Origin: Nocardia amamiensis NBRC 102102
GTDB taxonomy: Bacteria > Actinomycetota > Actinomycetes > Mycobacteriales > Mycobacteriaceae
DNA length: 64,000 nt
Direction: 5' to 3'
Assembly (NCBI RefSeq): GCF_001612745.1
Contig: NZ_BDBA01000008.1
Span: 1 to 64,000, forward strand
Both the position numbers and the translations under genes were made by a program. Positions 48,301 through 56,339 of the stretch are shown in pieces (the first letter of the stretch is position 1; each line of letters starts with the position of its first letter). The notes beneath the pieces were generated by a model that was given only the letters and a program-made list of their open reading frames with translations, was not told the DNA's origin and made no database searches.

Positions 48301-49436
48301 ACGAGGACGAACGTCGCGATGCCGCCGCCTGGGCACGGCTGGTGACCGACCACGGCGTCACCGTGTGGAACACAGTGCCGACCCTGCTCGACATGCTGCT
48401 CACTGCCTGCGGTGCCGACACCGAGTCCGTTGCGGCGCTGCCGCTTCGCCTTGCACTACTGTCCGGTGACTGGGTGGGCCTGGATCTGCCGCACCGGTTG
48501 CGCACCGCTGCGCCCGGCTGCCGATTCGTCGCCCTCGGCGGCGCCACCGAGGCCGCGATCTGGTCGAATGCCTGTGCGGTGGAGCAGGTTCTGGCGCACT
48601 GGACGTCGATTCCCTACGGCCACGCGCTGCGCGGACAACGCTACCGGGTCGTCGACGACCGCGGCCGCGACTGTCCGGACTGGGTGCCCGGCGAATTGTG
48701 GATCGGCGGCGCCGGCCTGGCCCGCGGCTATCGCGGCGACCCCGCCCTGACCGACGCGAAATTCGTGACCGCCGACGGTGAGCGCTGGTATCGCACCGGC
48801 GACCAGGGCCGGTTCTGGCCCGACGGCACCCTGGAATTCCTCGGACGCACCGACCATCAGGTCAAAGTCCGTGGCCACCGGGTGGAACTGGGCGAGATCG
48901 AGTCGGCGCTGACCGCCTTTCCCGATGTGGCCGACGGTATCGCGATCGCGGTCGGGGAACGCGCCGAGCGCCGACTCGCAGCCTTCGTGGTGCCGCGGGC
49001 GGAACGCGGTGTCGACACCGACCGGTTCGACGTCGACGCGCTGCGCAGCCATCTGCGGACTCATCTTCCGTCCTACGCGGTGCCCGCGTCGCTGGTGTGC
49101 CTCGACGCGCTCCCGCTGACCGCCAACGGGAAAGTCGACCGGCGCGCCTTGGCCGAACGCGCCGCGTACGCCGACCAGGTCGTCGTGGCGCCGCCGACCG
49201 GCCCCACCGAGCAGCTGCTGGCCGGGTTGCTGGGCGAATTGCTGGAGGTCACGGTGGGCCGCGACGACAACTTCTTCGTCCTCGGCTGCGACAGTCTCGT
49301 GGTCACCCGCCTGACCGAGCGTCTGCGCCGAGAACACCGTCTGCACGTCACGTTGCGCGAAGTATTCGCCGCACCAACCATTGCCGACCTCGCCGAAATC
49401 ATCGACGGCCGGCAGTTCGAGGAAGGGGAGCTGTGA
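42342..49436 (+). CDS. NRPS: ArCP-Cy-A(E-like insert)-PCP-Cy-A-PCP
   Basis: 2364 residues, starting at ATG 42342 with AGGAGGG. In order: aryl carrier (Ser36 in GLDSI), cyclisation domain (DMLAADAQS at 227-235), adenylation A1 (about 590-1270) with an inserted degenerate methyltransferase fold (VVELGGNAG about 1088) like the epimerase of PchE and HMWP2, PCP1 (GGDSLL about 1319), Cy2 (DNIVLDGLS about 1493), A2 (about 1830-2265) and PCP2 (GCDSL about 2318). The A2 pocket reads DLYNLSLIW, the cysteine code. A1 reads about DLFNLGLIH, closer to threonine or serine at three sites. It builds the first two azoline rings on salicylate. Confidence 0.93.
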   Translation: MSIAASDVIAAVASILGVDPTELDPHEDLLLHGLDSISAMTLAGQWRRAGSGVRFVDLLDRPRLAEWVVMVADDRTRSRGNGEIAAGGEPISAENTDGSEPFDLATMQHAYWAGRQPGQRLGGVAAHFYNEFDGTGVEPARLEAAVAALLARHDMLRVAVGSDGRQQILPDSRWKGLRVNDFRGDPAGLARLREDLSHRRLEVSRGEVFDVQLSLTPDGTRVHVNLDMLAADAQSLRILFADLAALYRDPQARIPELRYSYARYLAEHARRRDSPDAAAARRYWRDRVPTLPGAPALPESAGVTGSRVVRKHHWLNADARTGLEDRARRRGLTPALAIATVFAEVIAAWSSQDRFLLNLPLFDRDPLHPDVGALVGDFTSSVLLAVDAAEAGTFAQRAAMLQTQFRADAAHAAYPGVEVLRDLGRHHGEPVLAPVVYTSALGLGELFDPVVRECFGDPVWIISQGPQVTLDAQVTEFDGGLLVNWDARRDAFAPGVLDTMFDAYTGLLDSLANGETAWDRPVPDLLPAEQRAIRAAANATDEHHAVPAPHVRPGAHAAAGVRRAGHRTGPATLHERFFALADVRCDAPAVLWGRDGCLTYGELARQARELAATLPAGQLIPVHLPKGPEQIVRVLGILAAGSAYLPVGIDQPPHRRDRILANAGPLPEAGDLAYVIYTSGSTGEPKGVQIPHAAALNTIDDLTDRFVLSPNDRTLAVSALDFDLSVFDIFAPLTTGGAVVLVGENERHDPTAWADLITRHGVTVLNCVPAVLDMLVTSSPSLPLRLVLLGGDRVGVDLPGRLGAVAPGCVFAALGGTTETAIHSTIQIVEDVPADWTSVPYGVPLRGVRCRVVDTLGRDRPDWVPGELWIGGAGVGHGYLGDPERTRARFVDGWYRTGDLVRYRPDGTLEFLGRADHQVKLRGYRIELGEIDAALTAHPTVGKAATVMAGGRLVAAVTPAIDAARPATRQPAVRSADEQIPVTRATVERLLDALESGTPALDQFQPLLERWRTWLQDNGSRDTTGQSPLDTEPLLSVLRGDRDRLTLLDHPVLAPRALLWSLPETAAALAVVLEVIRSTCAELGRPVEVVELGGNAGDRLLEAVRDDPSLPVGAVRYREIRHGSAIPESWHGQCDIVLAFATLHTYPDPSAGLATAAFLLRPSGRFLLVEQPELPPLGLLTAAVLENGFPHGDSMLSPARWQRLLAGAGFEIEHVAGHDTLFTVAARATGTPVDVDDLARFVVDRLPEAMRPDCIRVLPQFPLSRNGKVDRAALTELLDVPGEAAAVSAPSTPAEQRVAAVWSEILGVDEIGREHDFFRLGGDSLLATRMVSRFPGRKLADLYAHRTLAAFTAVLVDSEPMTGQTITPDPGARHEPFPATDIQRAYWIGRGGGAALGGVGTHYYSEFHCPGLDVDRFEQAWRTLIARHEMLRAVFDTDGNQRILRVDELPPWRIRRVDGDVREQMSHQVLDPGIWPLFDVRLGAGDRVGISLDNIVLDGLSMMILFSELDLLYRDPDAALPSIDVSFRDYLTQISPVNPEPAQRYWLDRIPQLPPAPRPPLRIDPATAETPRFVRRAGQLTAARWDELRAIARGCGVTPTALLLACYGEVLTAWSGRGEVTINVTLFDRADVHPHIDRVLGDFTSLLFTEYRSENSLTESARGLHQRMWSDLDHRDASPMWILRELAKYHGEQVGFPIVFTSALGVAGEGPSLDPTSFGEKIWAISQTPQVWMDLQVHESDGGGLNYALDTVDDLFCEGVTDALFAAFESLLETVADDKPPTARTAPGRGIGPGTAQHGLLHTDFFTQPPESVALIHDGRAITYGALAQQALRIAAGLPRGELIAVSLPKGPEQIAAVLGVLAAGSAYLPIGIDQPAARRERVLTAAGARLVIDDIEPFRDATPLAEPVPTTPDALAYVIYTSGSTGDPKGVEITHAAAYNTITDINDRYGVDATDSALAVSALDFDLSVYDLFGLLSVGGTVVVIDEDERRDAAAWARLVTDHGVTVWNTVPTLLDMLLTACGADTESVAALPLRLALLSGDWVGLDLPHRLRTAAPGCRFVALGGATEAAIWSNACAVEQVLAHWTSIPYGHALRGQRYRVVDDRGRDCPDWVPGELWIGGAGLARGYRGDPALTDAKFVTADGERWYRTGDQGRFWPDGTLEFLGRTDHQVKVRGHRVELGEIESALTAFPDVADGIAIAVGERAERRLAAFVVPRAERGVDTDRFDVDALRSHLRTHLPSYAVPASLVCLDALPLTANGKVDRRALAERAAYADQVVVAPPTGPTEQLLAGLLGELLEVTVGRDDNFFVLGCDSLVVTRLTERLRREHRLHVTLREVFAAPTIADLAEIIDGRQFEEGEL

Positions 49437-52400
49437 CCAGTTCAACCGAGACCAGCCAGGCCGACATAGCACCGGCCGAGATCATCCGAACACTGCGGGA
49501 ACTCGGTGTCGAACTGTGGACCGAGGACGCGGCACTGCGTTTCCGCGCGCCCGCCGGTGTACTCACCGATTCGCACAAGAACACTCTGCGCCGCGTGCGC
49601 GAAGAGGTCATCGCCCTGCTGTCGGCGGAGCACTCGCTGGTATCGCGGCCGCACGAGAGATACGAGCCGTTCCCGCTGACCGATGTGCAATCGGCGTACC
49701 TGGTCGGCCAGAGCGACGCCTTCGATTTCGGGGGCGTGTCCTGCCACGGCTACCTGGAGGTGTGGCTCGGCGACGTCGACCCGGATGCGGTCGAACGGGC
49801 GTGGACGACGCTCATCGAGCGTCACGACATGCTGCGCGCGGTGGTCGATCCCGCCACCAACACCCAGCGGGTGCTGCCGGAGGTGCCGCCGTTCCGGCTG
49901 CGGCGCGGCGAGTCGGCCGAGCAGGTGCGCGCCGAACTGAGCCATGCCCGCTACGAGCCGAACCGGTGGCCGCTGCATTCGCTGTGGCTGACCCCGGGGT
50001 GGCTGCTGCACGTGTCGGTCGATCTGCTCATCGCCGACTTCGCCAGCGTGCAGCTGCTGGTCGGGGAGTTACTGGCAGTTCTGCGCGGTGAAACGCTGCC
50101 CGAGATCGATATTTCCTTCCGCGACTATGTGATCGCCGAACGCGCCATCCGCGACACACCCAAATACGCCGAGGACCGCGACTATTGGCTGCGGCGCGCC
50201 GACACACTCCCCGCGGCGCCGGACCTGCCGGTCACCGGATCGGCGGCCGCGCCACGCTTCCACCGTCTGCAGCAGCGGATTCCGTCCCTGCGAGAGACCG
50301 CATCGGCCCACGGCATCACGACATCGGCGCTGGTCTTGGCCGCCTACGCCGAAACCATCGGCCGATTCAGCCGCACGAAACACTTCGCGATCAACATGCC
50401 GCTGCAGAACCGGCTGGCTCTGCACGAGCAAGTGTGTGCGCTCGCGGGTGACTTCACCTCGGTGAACCTGCTCGAGGTCGATCTCACCGTGCCGGAACCG
50501 CTGGTGGACCGGGCCCGCCGACTGGGTGCGCAACTGCTGTCGGACCTGGACCACCGCCTGTACTCCGGCGTGGAACTGCTGCGCGAACTCGGCCGCCGTG
50601 ACACCAGGACGGCGGCATCGGCCGAGACGGGCGACCGGGCAGCCGGGCTGATGCCGGTGGTGTTCACCGGTGTGCTCGACGGCTCGGCCGCCGACGTCCG
50701 TTACGGGATCAGCCAGACCCCGCAGGTGTGGATCGACTGCCAAGCGGTCGAACAGGCCGACACCATGCTGGTCAGCTGGGACGTGCGCGAGGGCGTCCTT
50801 CCCGCCGGGCTGGCCGAGGCGGCCTTCGAGATGTTCCTCGCCCTGCTCACCGGACCGGCCGACGCCCGGCCGCCGTACCCACTGCCCGCCGCCCAACAGC
50901 GAACCCGTCAGACCGCCAACGACACTCGTCAGCCGCTGCCGTCCGGATTGCTGCACCAGCCGTGGCTCGAAGCGGCGCAGCGGCACGGTGAACGTCCCGC
51001 CGTGATCGCGGGCGGCCACACGGTGACGCACGCCGAACTGCTGTCGCGGGCGTCCGCTGTGGCTCACGCACTCGCTGGAGATGCCGCAACGACCGCACCC
51101 GGTGCGCTGGTGGCGATCACGATGGACAAGGGCATCGACCAGATTGCTGCGGTGCTCGGCGTGCTGATGGCCGGATGCGCCTACGTCCCCATCGACACCA
51201 CCCAGCCCCCGGCACGGCGCGACGCGATGCTCGCCGGTGTCGACCACGTCCTCACCGAAGTCCCCGCGCCCGCCGCGGCGTCCGCACAGGTGCCGCTGTC
51301 GGCAGCCCAATCCACCGATCTCGCCTACGTGATCTACACGTCCGGTTCCACCGGCACCCCGAAGGGTGTGATGATCACCCACGCCGCTGCCCGCAACACC
51401 ATCGAGGACATCAACTCCCGGTTCGATGTCACCTGCGATGACCGCGTCCTCGGGTTGGCGCAACTCGGCTTCGACTTGTCGGTATACGACATCTTCGGGG
51501 TGCTCGGCGCCGGTGGCTGCCTGGTGCTGCCAGACCCCGATCGGCAGCGGGACCCATCACACTGGGCGGAACTCGTTGCCGCTCACGGCATCACGATCTG
51601 GGATTCGGTTCCGGCCCAGGCGCAGATGCTGGCCGATCATCCCGGTGGCACGCTCGATTCGGTGCGGCTGGCCCTGCTGTCCGGGGACTGGATCCCGGTC
51701 ACGCTGCCGCAGCAGCTACGGACCCGGCTGCCGCAGGTGCGGCTGATCAGCCTGGGGGGCGCCACGGAGGCCTCGATCTGGTCGATCTTCCACGAAATCG
51801 GCGATGTCTTTCCGGACGCCACCCGCATCCGCTATGGGAAGCCGCTGGCCAATCAGCAGTTCCGCGTCGTCGACGCCCTCGGCCAGGACTGCCCGGACTG
51901 GGTGCCCGGCGAACTATTGATCGGTGGTAGCGGAGTGGCGCGCGGCTACCGCGGCGACGCCACCTTGACCGCAGCGAAATTCCGGGACGGCTGGTACCAC
52001 ACCGGAGACCTGGGCCGGTACCTGCCCGACGGTGACATCGACTTCCTCGGCCGGGCCGACGACCAGGTGAAGATCCGCGGTCACCGCATCGAACCGGCCG
52101 AGGTGGAGGCCGCGCTCGCCGGGCACCCGGACGTCGCGGCCGCCGCTGCGGTGGTGCACGGTTCGGGCACCGCCCGGCACCTGGTGGCCTTCGTCGAATC
52201 ACGACTGCGGCACGCCGGTGAGACCGTATCGGTCGACACCGGCCGGGTCGCCGACTTCGCACGGTCCCTCGATGCTGCGGTGCTCGCCGCTGCCCGCATC
52301 GCGATCGAGACCGTCGGCGAAACCGACGTCGCGCCACGGCACCGGGGGCTGTACCGGCGGTGGCAGCGGGTACTGGAGAACACCGCCGCACCCGATGTCG

Positions 52401-54430
52401 AACTCGCCGCGGCCTGGGAGCAGGTGCGTCACCTCGCCGTCCCGGCACTGTGCGACGAGCGTTTGATCGGCTATCTGCAGCACAGTGCCGAGAACATGGC
52501 CGCGCTGCTGCGCGGCACCGAAGACCCGGTCGCGCTGATGTTCCCCGGCGGCGGGACACAGATCGCCGAGGCGGCCTACCGGTCCAACATCATGGTCGCC
52601 TACCTGAACAAGGTGGTGGCCGAAGCGGTTCGGCACCGCCACCCGCGCCGCGTACTCGAAGTCGGAGCCGGTGTGGGCGCGACGACAGCCGAAGTGCTCG
52701 CCGCCTGCCCGAATATCGGCAATGGCACCGCCGGCGCCTACACCTACACCGATGTGTCGCCGTTCCTGCTCGACTACGGGCGATCCCGGTTCCCTGCATT
52801 GTCGTTCGCCACCTACGACATCGACCGCGACCCCCAGGAGCAAGGGTTCGCCGCGGGATCGTTCGATCTCATCCTGTGCGCCGGCGTGCTCAACAACGCC
52901 CGCCACACCGGCCGCACACTCGCGTGGCTGCGTGAGCTGCTTGCTCCCGGAGGCACATTGGTGGTCACCGAACCTACCCGTGAGCACTACGAAGTGATGG
53001 CGTCACAAGCGTTCATGATGACCGCACCCGAGGATCAGCGGGCCGAGACCGGATGCACGTTCCTCACCCGCGACGAGTGGCTGACCGAACTGGCGCCGTT
53101 CGGCGAGGTGACCTGCCTGCCCGAACCCGGCCATCCCCTCGAGCCGCTCGGTCAGCACGTCCTCGTTGCCGGGCCTTCGATCACCGACCATCTGCGCGAA
53201 GTCCTGCCCGAGTACATGATTCCGCAGCTGATCGAGACCGTGCCCGCGCTGCCGTTGACCGGCAACGGAAAGATCGACCGCCGCACCTTGGCGGAGATGG
53301 CCGCAGCCCTGACCATGGCACCCGAACCGTCTGCCGAGGATGACAGCCCTCGTGACGAGCTCGAACGTCGGCTCGCGACGATCATCGGGGACGTGCTGCG
53401 CCGCGACGACGTGCCGCGTACGGCCAGCTTCTTCGCACTCGGCGCGGATTCGGTGCTGCTGAGCCAGATCGCCGGGCGACTGCAGCAGGAGGTCGAGGTC
53501 GTGCGCACCCGGTATTTCGACAGCGTGCTGCGGCAACTGCTGCACCAGCCGACCCTCGCGCAGCTGGCCGACTACCTGCGCGCCACGGAGGAAGACGGGC
53601 CGGGTGAGGGCCCGTCCCCGCTGGTCGATCTCGGCGGCCCGCCCAGCGACTCGAACCCGGTGCTCGTCCTGGTGCACGAGGGACTGGGCACGATGGCGCC
53701 CTATCAGCGGCTCGCCGCTCGCCTGTCGGCGACGCGGCGGGTGGTCGGCCTGGCGGTACCGAACGCAAGGTCCTTCACCGCGATTCCGACGGAGGTGTTG
53801 ATCGAGCGCTTGGCCGCCGACTACGCCGACGCTCTGCTGGCCGCCGGGCATCGCACCGTCCATGTGGTCGGCTACTGCCTGGGCGGCCTGCTGGCGACGG
53901 AGCTGGCGCGTACGGTCACCGAGCGCGGCGGCACTGTCGCCGGGCTCACCGTGATCAGCAGCTACCCACTGGAATTCGAGGTCGACGAGCCGATGGTGAT
54001 CGAAGGCACCTTCGCACATGCCCTCGGCACCGACCCCGCGACGCTGGGGTATCCCGGCGACACCGAGGAACTGGGCCGGAATCTGGAGCGCGTGCTGGCC
54101 GATACCCCAGGCCGGATCCCTTCCGGCGCACTGGATTTCGGGCCGCTCGCGCAGCTGACCGGCGACGAGCGCGTGGCGCGAATCACCACGAACCGCGATC
54201 AGTTCGCGGTGTTCAGCCACAGCTTCCACGCGGCGAGCAAGCATGTCGCCCAGCCGTACGCCGGCGACATCACCTTCTTGCGGCCGAACGAGGGCCTGCA
54301 GCTGCTCGCGGGCATGTCCGGCGATCCCACCGACTACTGGGCCAGGGTATGCCTGGGTCGCCTCGACATCGTCGACATCCCCGGCAACCACTTCACCTGC
54401 CTCGCCCACGACCTCACCGGCACGCTGTGA
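49433..54430 (+). CDS. NRPS: docking-Cy-A(MT)-PCP-TE
   Basis: 1665 residues, starting at GTG 49433 in a GTGA overlap. A TubC-like docking domain (about 12-62) is followed by Cy3 (DLLIADFAS about 198-206), A3 (about 520-1280) interrupted by an intact methyltransferase (VLEVGAGVG about 1073), PCP (GADSVLL about 1338) and thioesterase (about 1400-1665). The A3 pocket reads DLYDLSLIW, one change (Asn to Asp) from the cysteine code. The thioesterase elbow is GYCLGG, with Cys1482 where Ser is usual. It adds and N- or C-methylates the third residue, cyclises it and releases the product, as PchF does. Confidence 0.93.
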   Translation: MTSSTETSQADIAPAEIIRTLRELGVELWTEDAALRFRAPAGVLTDSHKNTLRRVREEVIALLSAEHSLVSRPHERYEPFPLTDVQSAYLVGQSDAFDFGGVSCHGYLEVWLGDVDPDAVERAWTTLIERHDMLRAVVDPATNTQRVLPEVPPFRLRRGESAEQVRAELSHARYEPNRWPLHSLWLTPGWLLHVSVDLLIADFASVQLLVGELLAVLRGETLPEIDISFRDYVIAERAIRDTPKYAEDRDYWLRRADTLPAAPDLPVTGSAAAPRFHRLQQRIPSLRETASAHGITTSALVLAAYAETIGRFSRTKHFAINMPLQNRLALHEQVCALAGDFTSVNLLEVDLTVPEPLVDRARRLGAQLLSDLDHRLYSGVELLRELGRRDTRTAASAETGDRAAGLMPVVFTGVLDGSAADVRYGISQTPQVWIDCQAVEQADTMLVSWDVREGVLPAGLAEAAFEMFLALLTGPADARPPYPLPAAQQRTRQTANDTRQPLPSGLLHQPWLEAAQRHGERPAVIAGGHTVTHAELLSRASAVAHALAGDAATTAPGALVAITMDKGIDQIAAVLGVLMAGCAYVPIDTTQPPARRDAMLAGVDHVLTEVPAPAAASAQVPLSAAQSTDLAYVIYTSGSTGTPKGVMITHAAARNTIEDINSRFDVTCDDRVLGLAQLGFDLSVYDIFGVLGAGGCLVLPDPDRQRDPSHWAELVAAHGITIWDSVPAQAQMLADHPGGTLDSVRLALLSGDWIPVTLPQQLRTRLPQVRLISLGGATEASIWSIFHEIGDVFPDATRIRYGKPLANQQFRVVDALGQDCPDWVPGELLIGGSGVARGYRGDATLTAAKFRDGWYHTGDLGRYLPDGDIDFLGRADDQVKIRGHRIEPAEVEAALAGHPDVAAAAAVVHGSGTARHLVAFVESRLRHAGETVSVDTGRVADFARSLDAAVLAAARIAIETVGETDVAPRHRGLYRRWQRVLENTAAPDVELAAAWEQVRHLAVPALCDERLIGYLQHSAENMAALLRGTEDPVALMFPGGGTQIAEAAYRSNIMVAYLNKVVAEAVRHRHPRRVLEVGAGVGATTAEVLAACPNIGNGTAGAYTYTDVSPFLLDYGRSRFPALSFATYDIDRDPQEQGFAAGSFDLILCAGVLNNARHTGRTLAWLRELLAPGGTLVVTEPTREHYEVMASQAFMMTAPEDQRAETGCTFLTRDEWLTELAPFGEVTCLPEPGHPLEPLGQHVLVAGPSITDHLREVLPEYMIPQLIETVPALPLTGNGKIDRRTLAEMAAALTMAPEPSAEDDSPRDELERRLATIIGDVLRRDDVPRTASFFALGADSVLLSQIAGRLQQEVEVVRTRYFDSVLRQLLHQPTLAQLADYLRATEEDGPGEGPSPLVDLGGPPSDSNPVLVLVHEGLGTMAPYQRLAARLSATRRVVGLAVPNARSFTAIPTEVLIERLAADYADALLAAGHRTVHVVGYCLGGLLATELARTVTERGGTVAGLTVISSYPLEFEVDEPMVIEGTFAHALGTDPATLGYPGDTEELGRNLERVLADTPGRIPSGALDFGPLAQLTGDERVARITTNRDQFAVFSHSFHAASKHVAQPYAGDITFLRPNEGLQLLAGMSGDPTDYWARVCLGRLDIVDIPGNHFTCLAHDLTGTL

Positions 54431-55287
54431 TCGGTGTACTCGGATCCACCGGCGCCGTGGGCCGCGCTGTTCTCGGCTTTCTCGCTGAGCACGACGTGCG
54501 CCCCGGTACCCGCGCAGACGTCGGAAACCTGCAGCAGTGGTGCGACGGGTGCACCGTCGTGATCAACTGCACCGGCTTGCCCCTATGCGAGAACATCGTG
54601 GCCGCAGGCGCGGATTACGTCGACCCGTCCGCCCGACCGGACGACATACCCACGCGGCCAGCCAGCGGCAGCGGCCGTGACTCCGCCGAATCCGGGAATC
54701 GTCACCTCAGCAAGCATCCCACCGACGCCGACCGGCCCGGGCGGATTGCGGTATTCGACGCCGGTGCGATGCCGGGATGTATCGGCCTGCTACCGCGGTA
54801 CCTGGCCGCGCAGTTGAATGAAGCGCCTGCGCGGCTGGTAGTGGAAGCTGGTGGACTGTACCGGTTCACGCCTGCCTCGGCTGCCGAGTTCCTGCACACC
54901 CCGCACGGGTGGCGAGATCAGGCGGCACGGGTCGATCAAGCACTCGGGCTGACCGCCTCGGCGTGGACCACACGGTTCGACGGAGACTGTGTGCGCCGCC
55001 TGCTCCGTCACGGCACACCGACCGCAGACCAACTCACCGCGGCGTCGGCCGCCGACGCCGCGGGACGCAGTGAGTACCTGACCTTCGACGCCGAGCTGAC
55101 CGGCCACCACGGCACGGTGCGCTCGGCACAGGTACGCACGGCGCCCGACCTGACCGCCAGGATCGCGGTCGCCACCGCACTCGCCGTGCTGCACGGCGAA
55201 ATTCCGACCGGGACCCATTCGGCCGACGACGTGCTCGACCCGATACGAGTGGTCCCCGCGCTGCTCTCTGACGAAGGAACGCTGTGA
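54427..55287 (+). CDS. saccharopine dehydrogenase-like NAD(P)-binding protein
   Basis: 286 residues starting at GTG 54427 (GTGA overlap with the NRPS). The N-terminal Rossmann motif is GVLGSTGAVGRAV, and VVINCTGLPLCENIVAAGADYVD matches saccharopine-dehydrogenase-type proteins. Similar genes occur in actinomycete thiazoline clusters such as watasemycin/thiazostatin, as far as I recall. Their role is not settled. It may reduce or oxidise a heterocycle or an intermediate. It is tightly coupled on both sides, so it belongs to the pathway. Confidence 0.78.
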   Translation: MIGVLGSTGAVGRAVLGFLAEHDVRPGTRADVGNLQQWCDGCTVVINCTGLPLCENIVAAGADYVDPSARPDDIPTRPASGSGRDSAESGNRHLSKHPTDADRPGRIAVFDAGAMPGCIGLLPRYLAAQLNEAPARLVVEAGGLYRFTPASAAEFLHTPHGWRDQAARVDQALGLTASAWTTRFDGDCVRRLLRHGTPTADQLTAASAADAAGRSEYLTFDAELTGHHGTVRSAQVRTAPDLTARIAVATALAVLHGEIPTGTHSADDVLDPIRVVPALLSDEGTL

Positions 55288-56339
55288 AAGTCATCGTGTG
55301 CGGAACCGGTTTCGGCCGGGTGTACCTGCGCGCACTGGAACGTCCACCTTTCGAACTCGCCGGGATTCTCGCCCGGGGCAGCGAACGCTCCCGGGCCTGC
55401 GCGCGGCAATACGGTGTGCCGCTGTACACCGACGCCGAGAACGTGCCCGACGTGGACCTGGTGTGTGTCGCCGTGCCGAGCGGTGTCGGCGGAGGCCCGG
55501 GCGCCGAGCTCGCTCAAGCGTTCCTGTCCCGCCGCATTCCGGTCCTACTCGAACACCCCGTCCGCGCCGACGAACTCGCCGAGTGTCTGCGCGTCGCCGC
55601 ACGGGAACGAACAATGTTCGCGGTCAACACCTTCTACGTGCACCTGGCACCGGTGCGCCGGTTCCTCACCGCCGCGCGTCGATTGCTGGCACAGCAACCA
55701 CCGCTGTTCGTGGACGCGAGCTGCGCGGTCCAAGTCTCCTATGACCTGCTCGACATCGTCGGGCAAGCCCTGGGCGGGCTGAGCCCATGGGCGCTCGGCG
55801 AACCGCTCGAGCCGTCGCCGCAGCTGACCGGACTGGCGCGGTCTCCATTCGGTGACCGGTCTCTGCACGCGGTGATGTCCGGGGTGCCGGTCACCCTGCG
55901 CGTGCACAACCAGGTCGTCCCGGACGACCCGGATCATCCCACCCACCTTCGGCATCAGGTGTCGCTCGGGACGGAAGCAGGCACACTGGTGCTGACCGCG
56001 ACACACGGACCGGTGCTGTGGTGCCCGTCCATCCACGTGCCGAAGGACAACGGCACCTTCTCGCTCGTCGGCGTGGACGACACACCGACGGTGTCCGCCC
56101 TGGGACCGGCAGCGGGCCCGAGCGTCCGCGAGGTCTTCGACGAGGTGTGGCCCGACGGTGTGCGGCATTCGCTGCTGGCGATGCGGCAGTCGATCGCCGA
56201 CGCCACCGATCCGCTCGCGGCCGGTCAGTATCACCTCACTCTGTCGCGTCTGTGGTCCGACCTCACCCGTCGGCTCGGTTACCCGGAATCGGTGCCACGC
56301 GATCCAGCGGCCCCGATTCGCGCCGAGGATCTGCTATGA
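55284..56339 (+). CDS. thiazolinyl imide reductase (PchG/YbtU/Irp3 type)
   Basis: 351 residues starting at GTG 55284 (GTGA overlap). The NADPH-binding CGTGFGRVYLRAL and the following GILARGSERSRACARQYGVP are typical of thiazolinyl imide reductases. Also typical are LLEHPVRADELAEC and NTFYVHL. The enzyme reduces one carrier-bound thiazoline ring to thiazolidine. This allows N-methylation by the methyltransferase embedded in the second NRPS. Its presence predicts a mixed azoline/thiazolidine product. Confidence 0.92.
   Translation: MKVIVCGTGFGRVYLRALERPPFELAGILARGSERSRACARQYGVPLYTDAENVPDVDLVCVAVPSGVGGGPGAELAQAFLSRRIPVLLEHPVRADELAECLRVAARERTMFAVNTFYVHLAPVRRFLTAARRLLAQQPPLFVDASCAVQVSYDLLDIVGQALGGLSPWALGEPLEPSPQLTGLARSPFGDRSLHAVMSGVPVTLRVHNQVVPDDPDHPTHLRHQVSLGTEAGTLVLTATHGPVLWCPSIHVPKDNGTFSLVGVDDTPTVSALGPAAGPSVREVFDEVWPDGVRHSLLAMRQSIADATDPLAAGQYHLTLSRLWSDLTRRLGYPESVPRDPAAPIRAEDLL

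Noticed and set aside
46170..48353. 727-codon minus-strand open frame
   Set aside because: Antisense to the first NRPS, whose domains are unambiguous on the plus strand.
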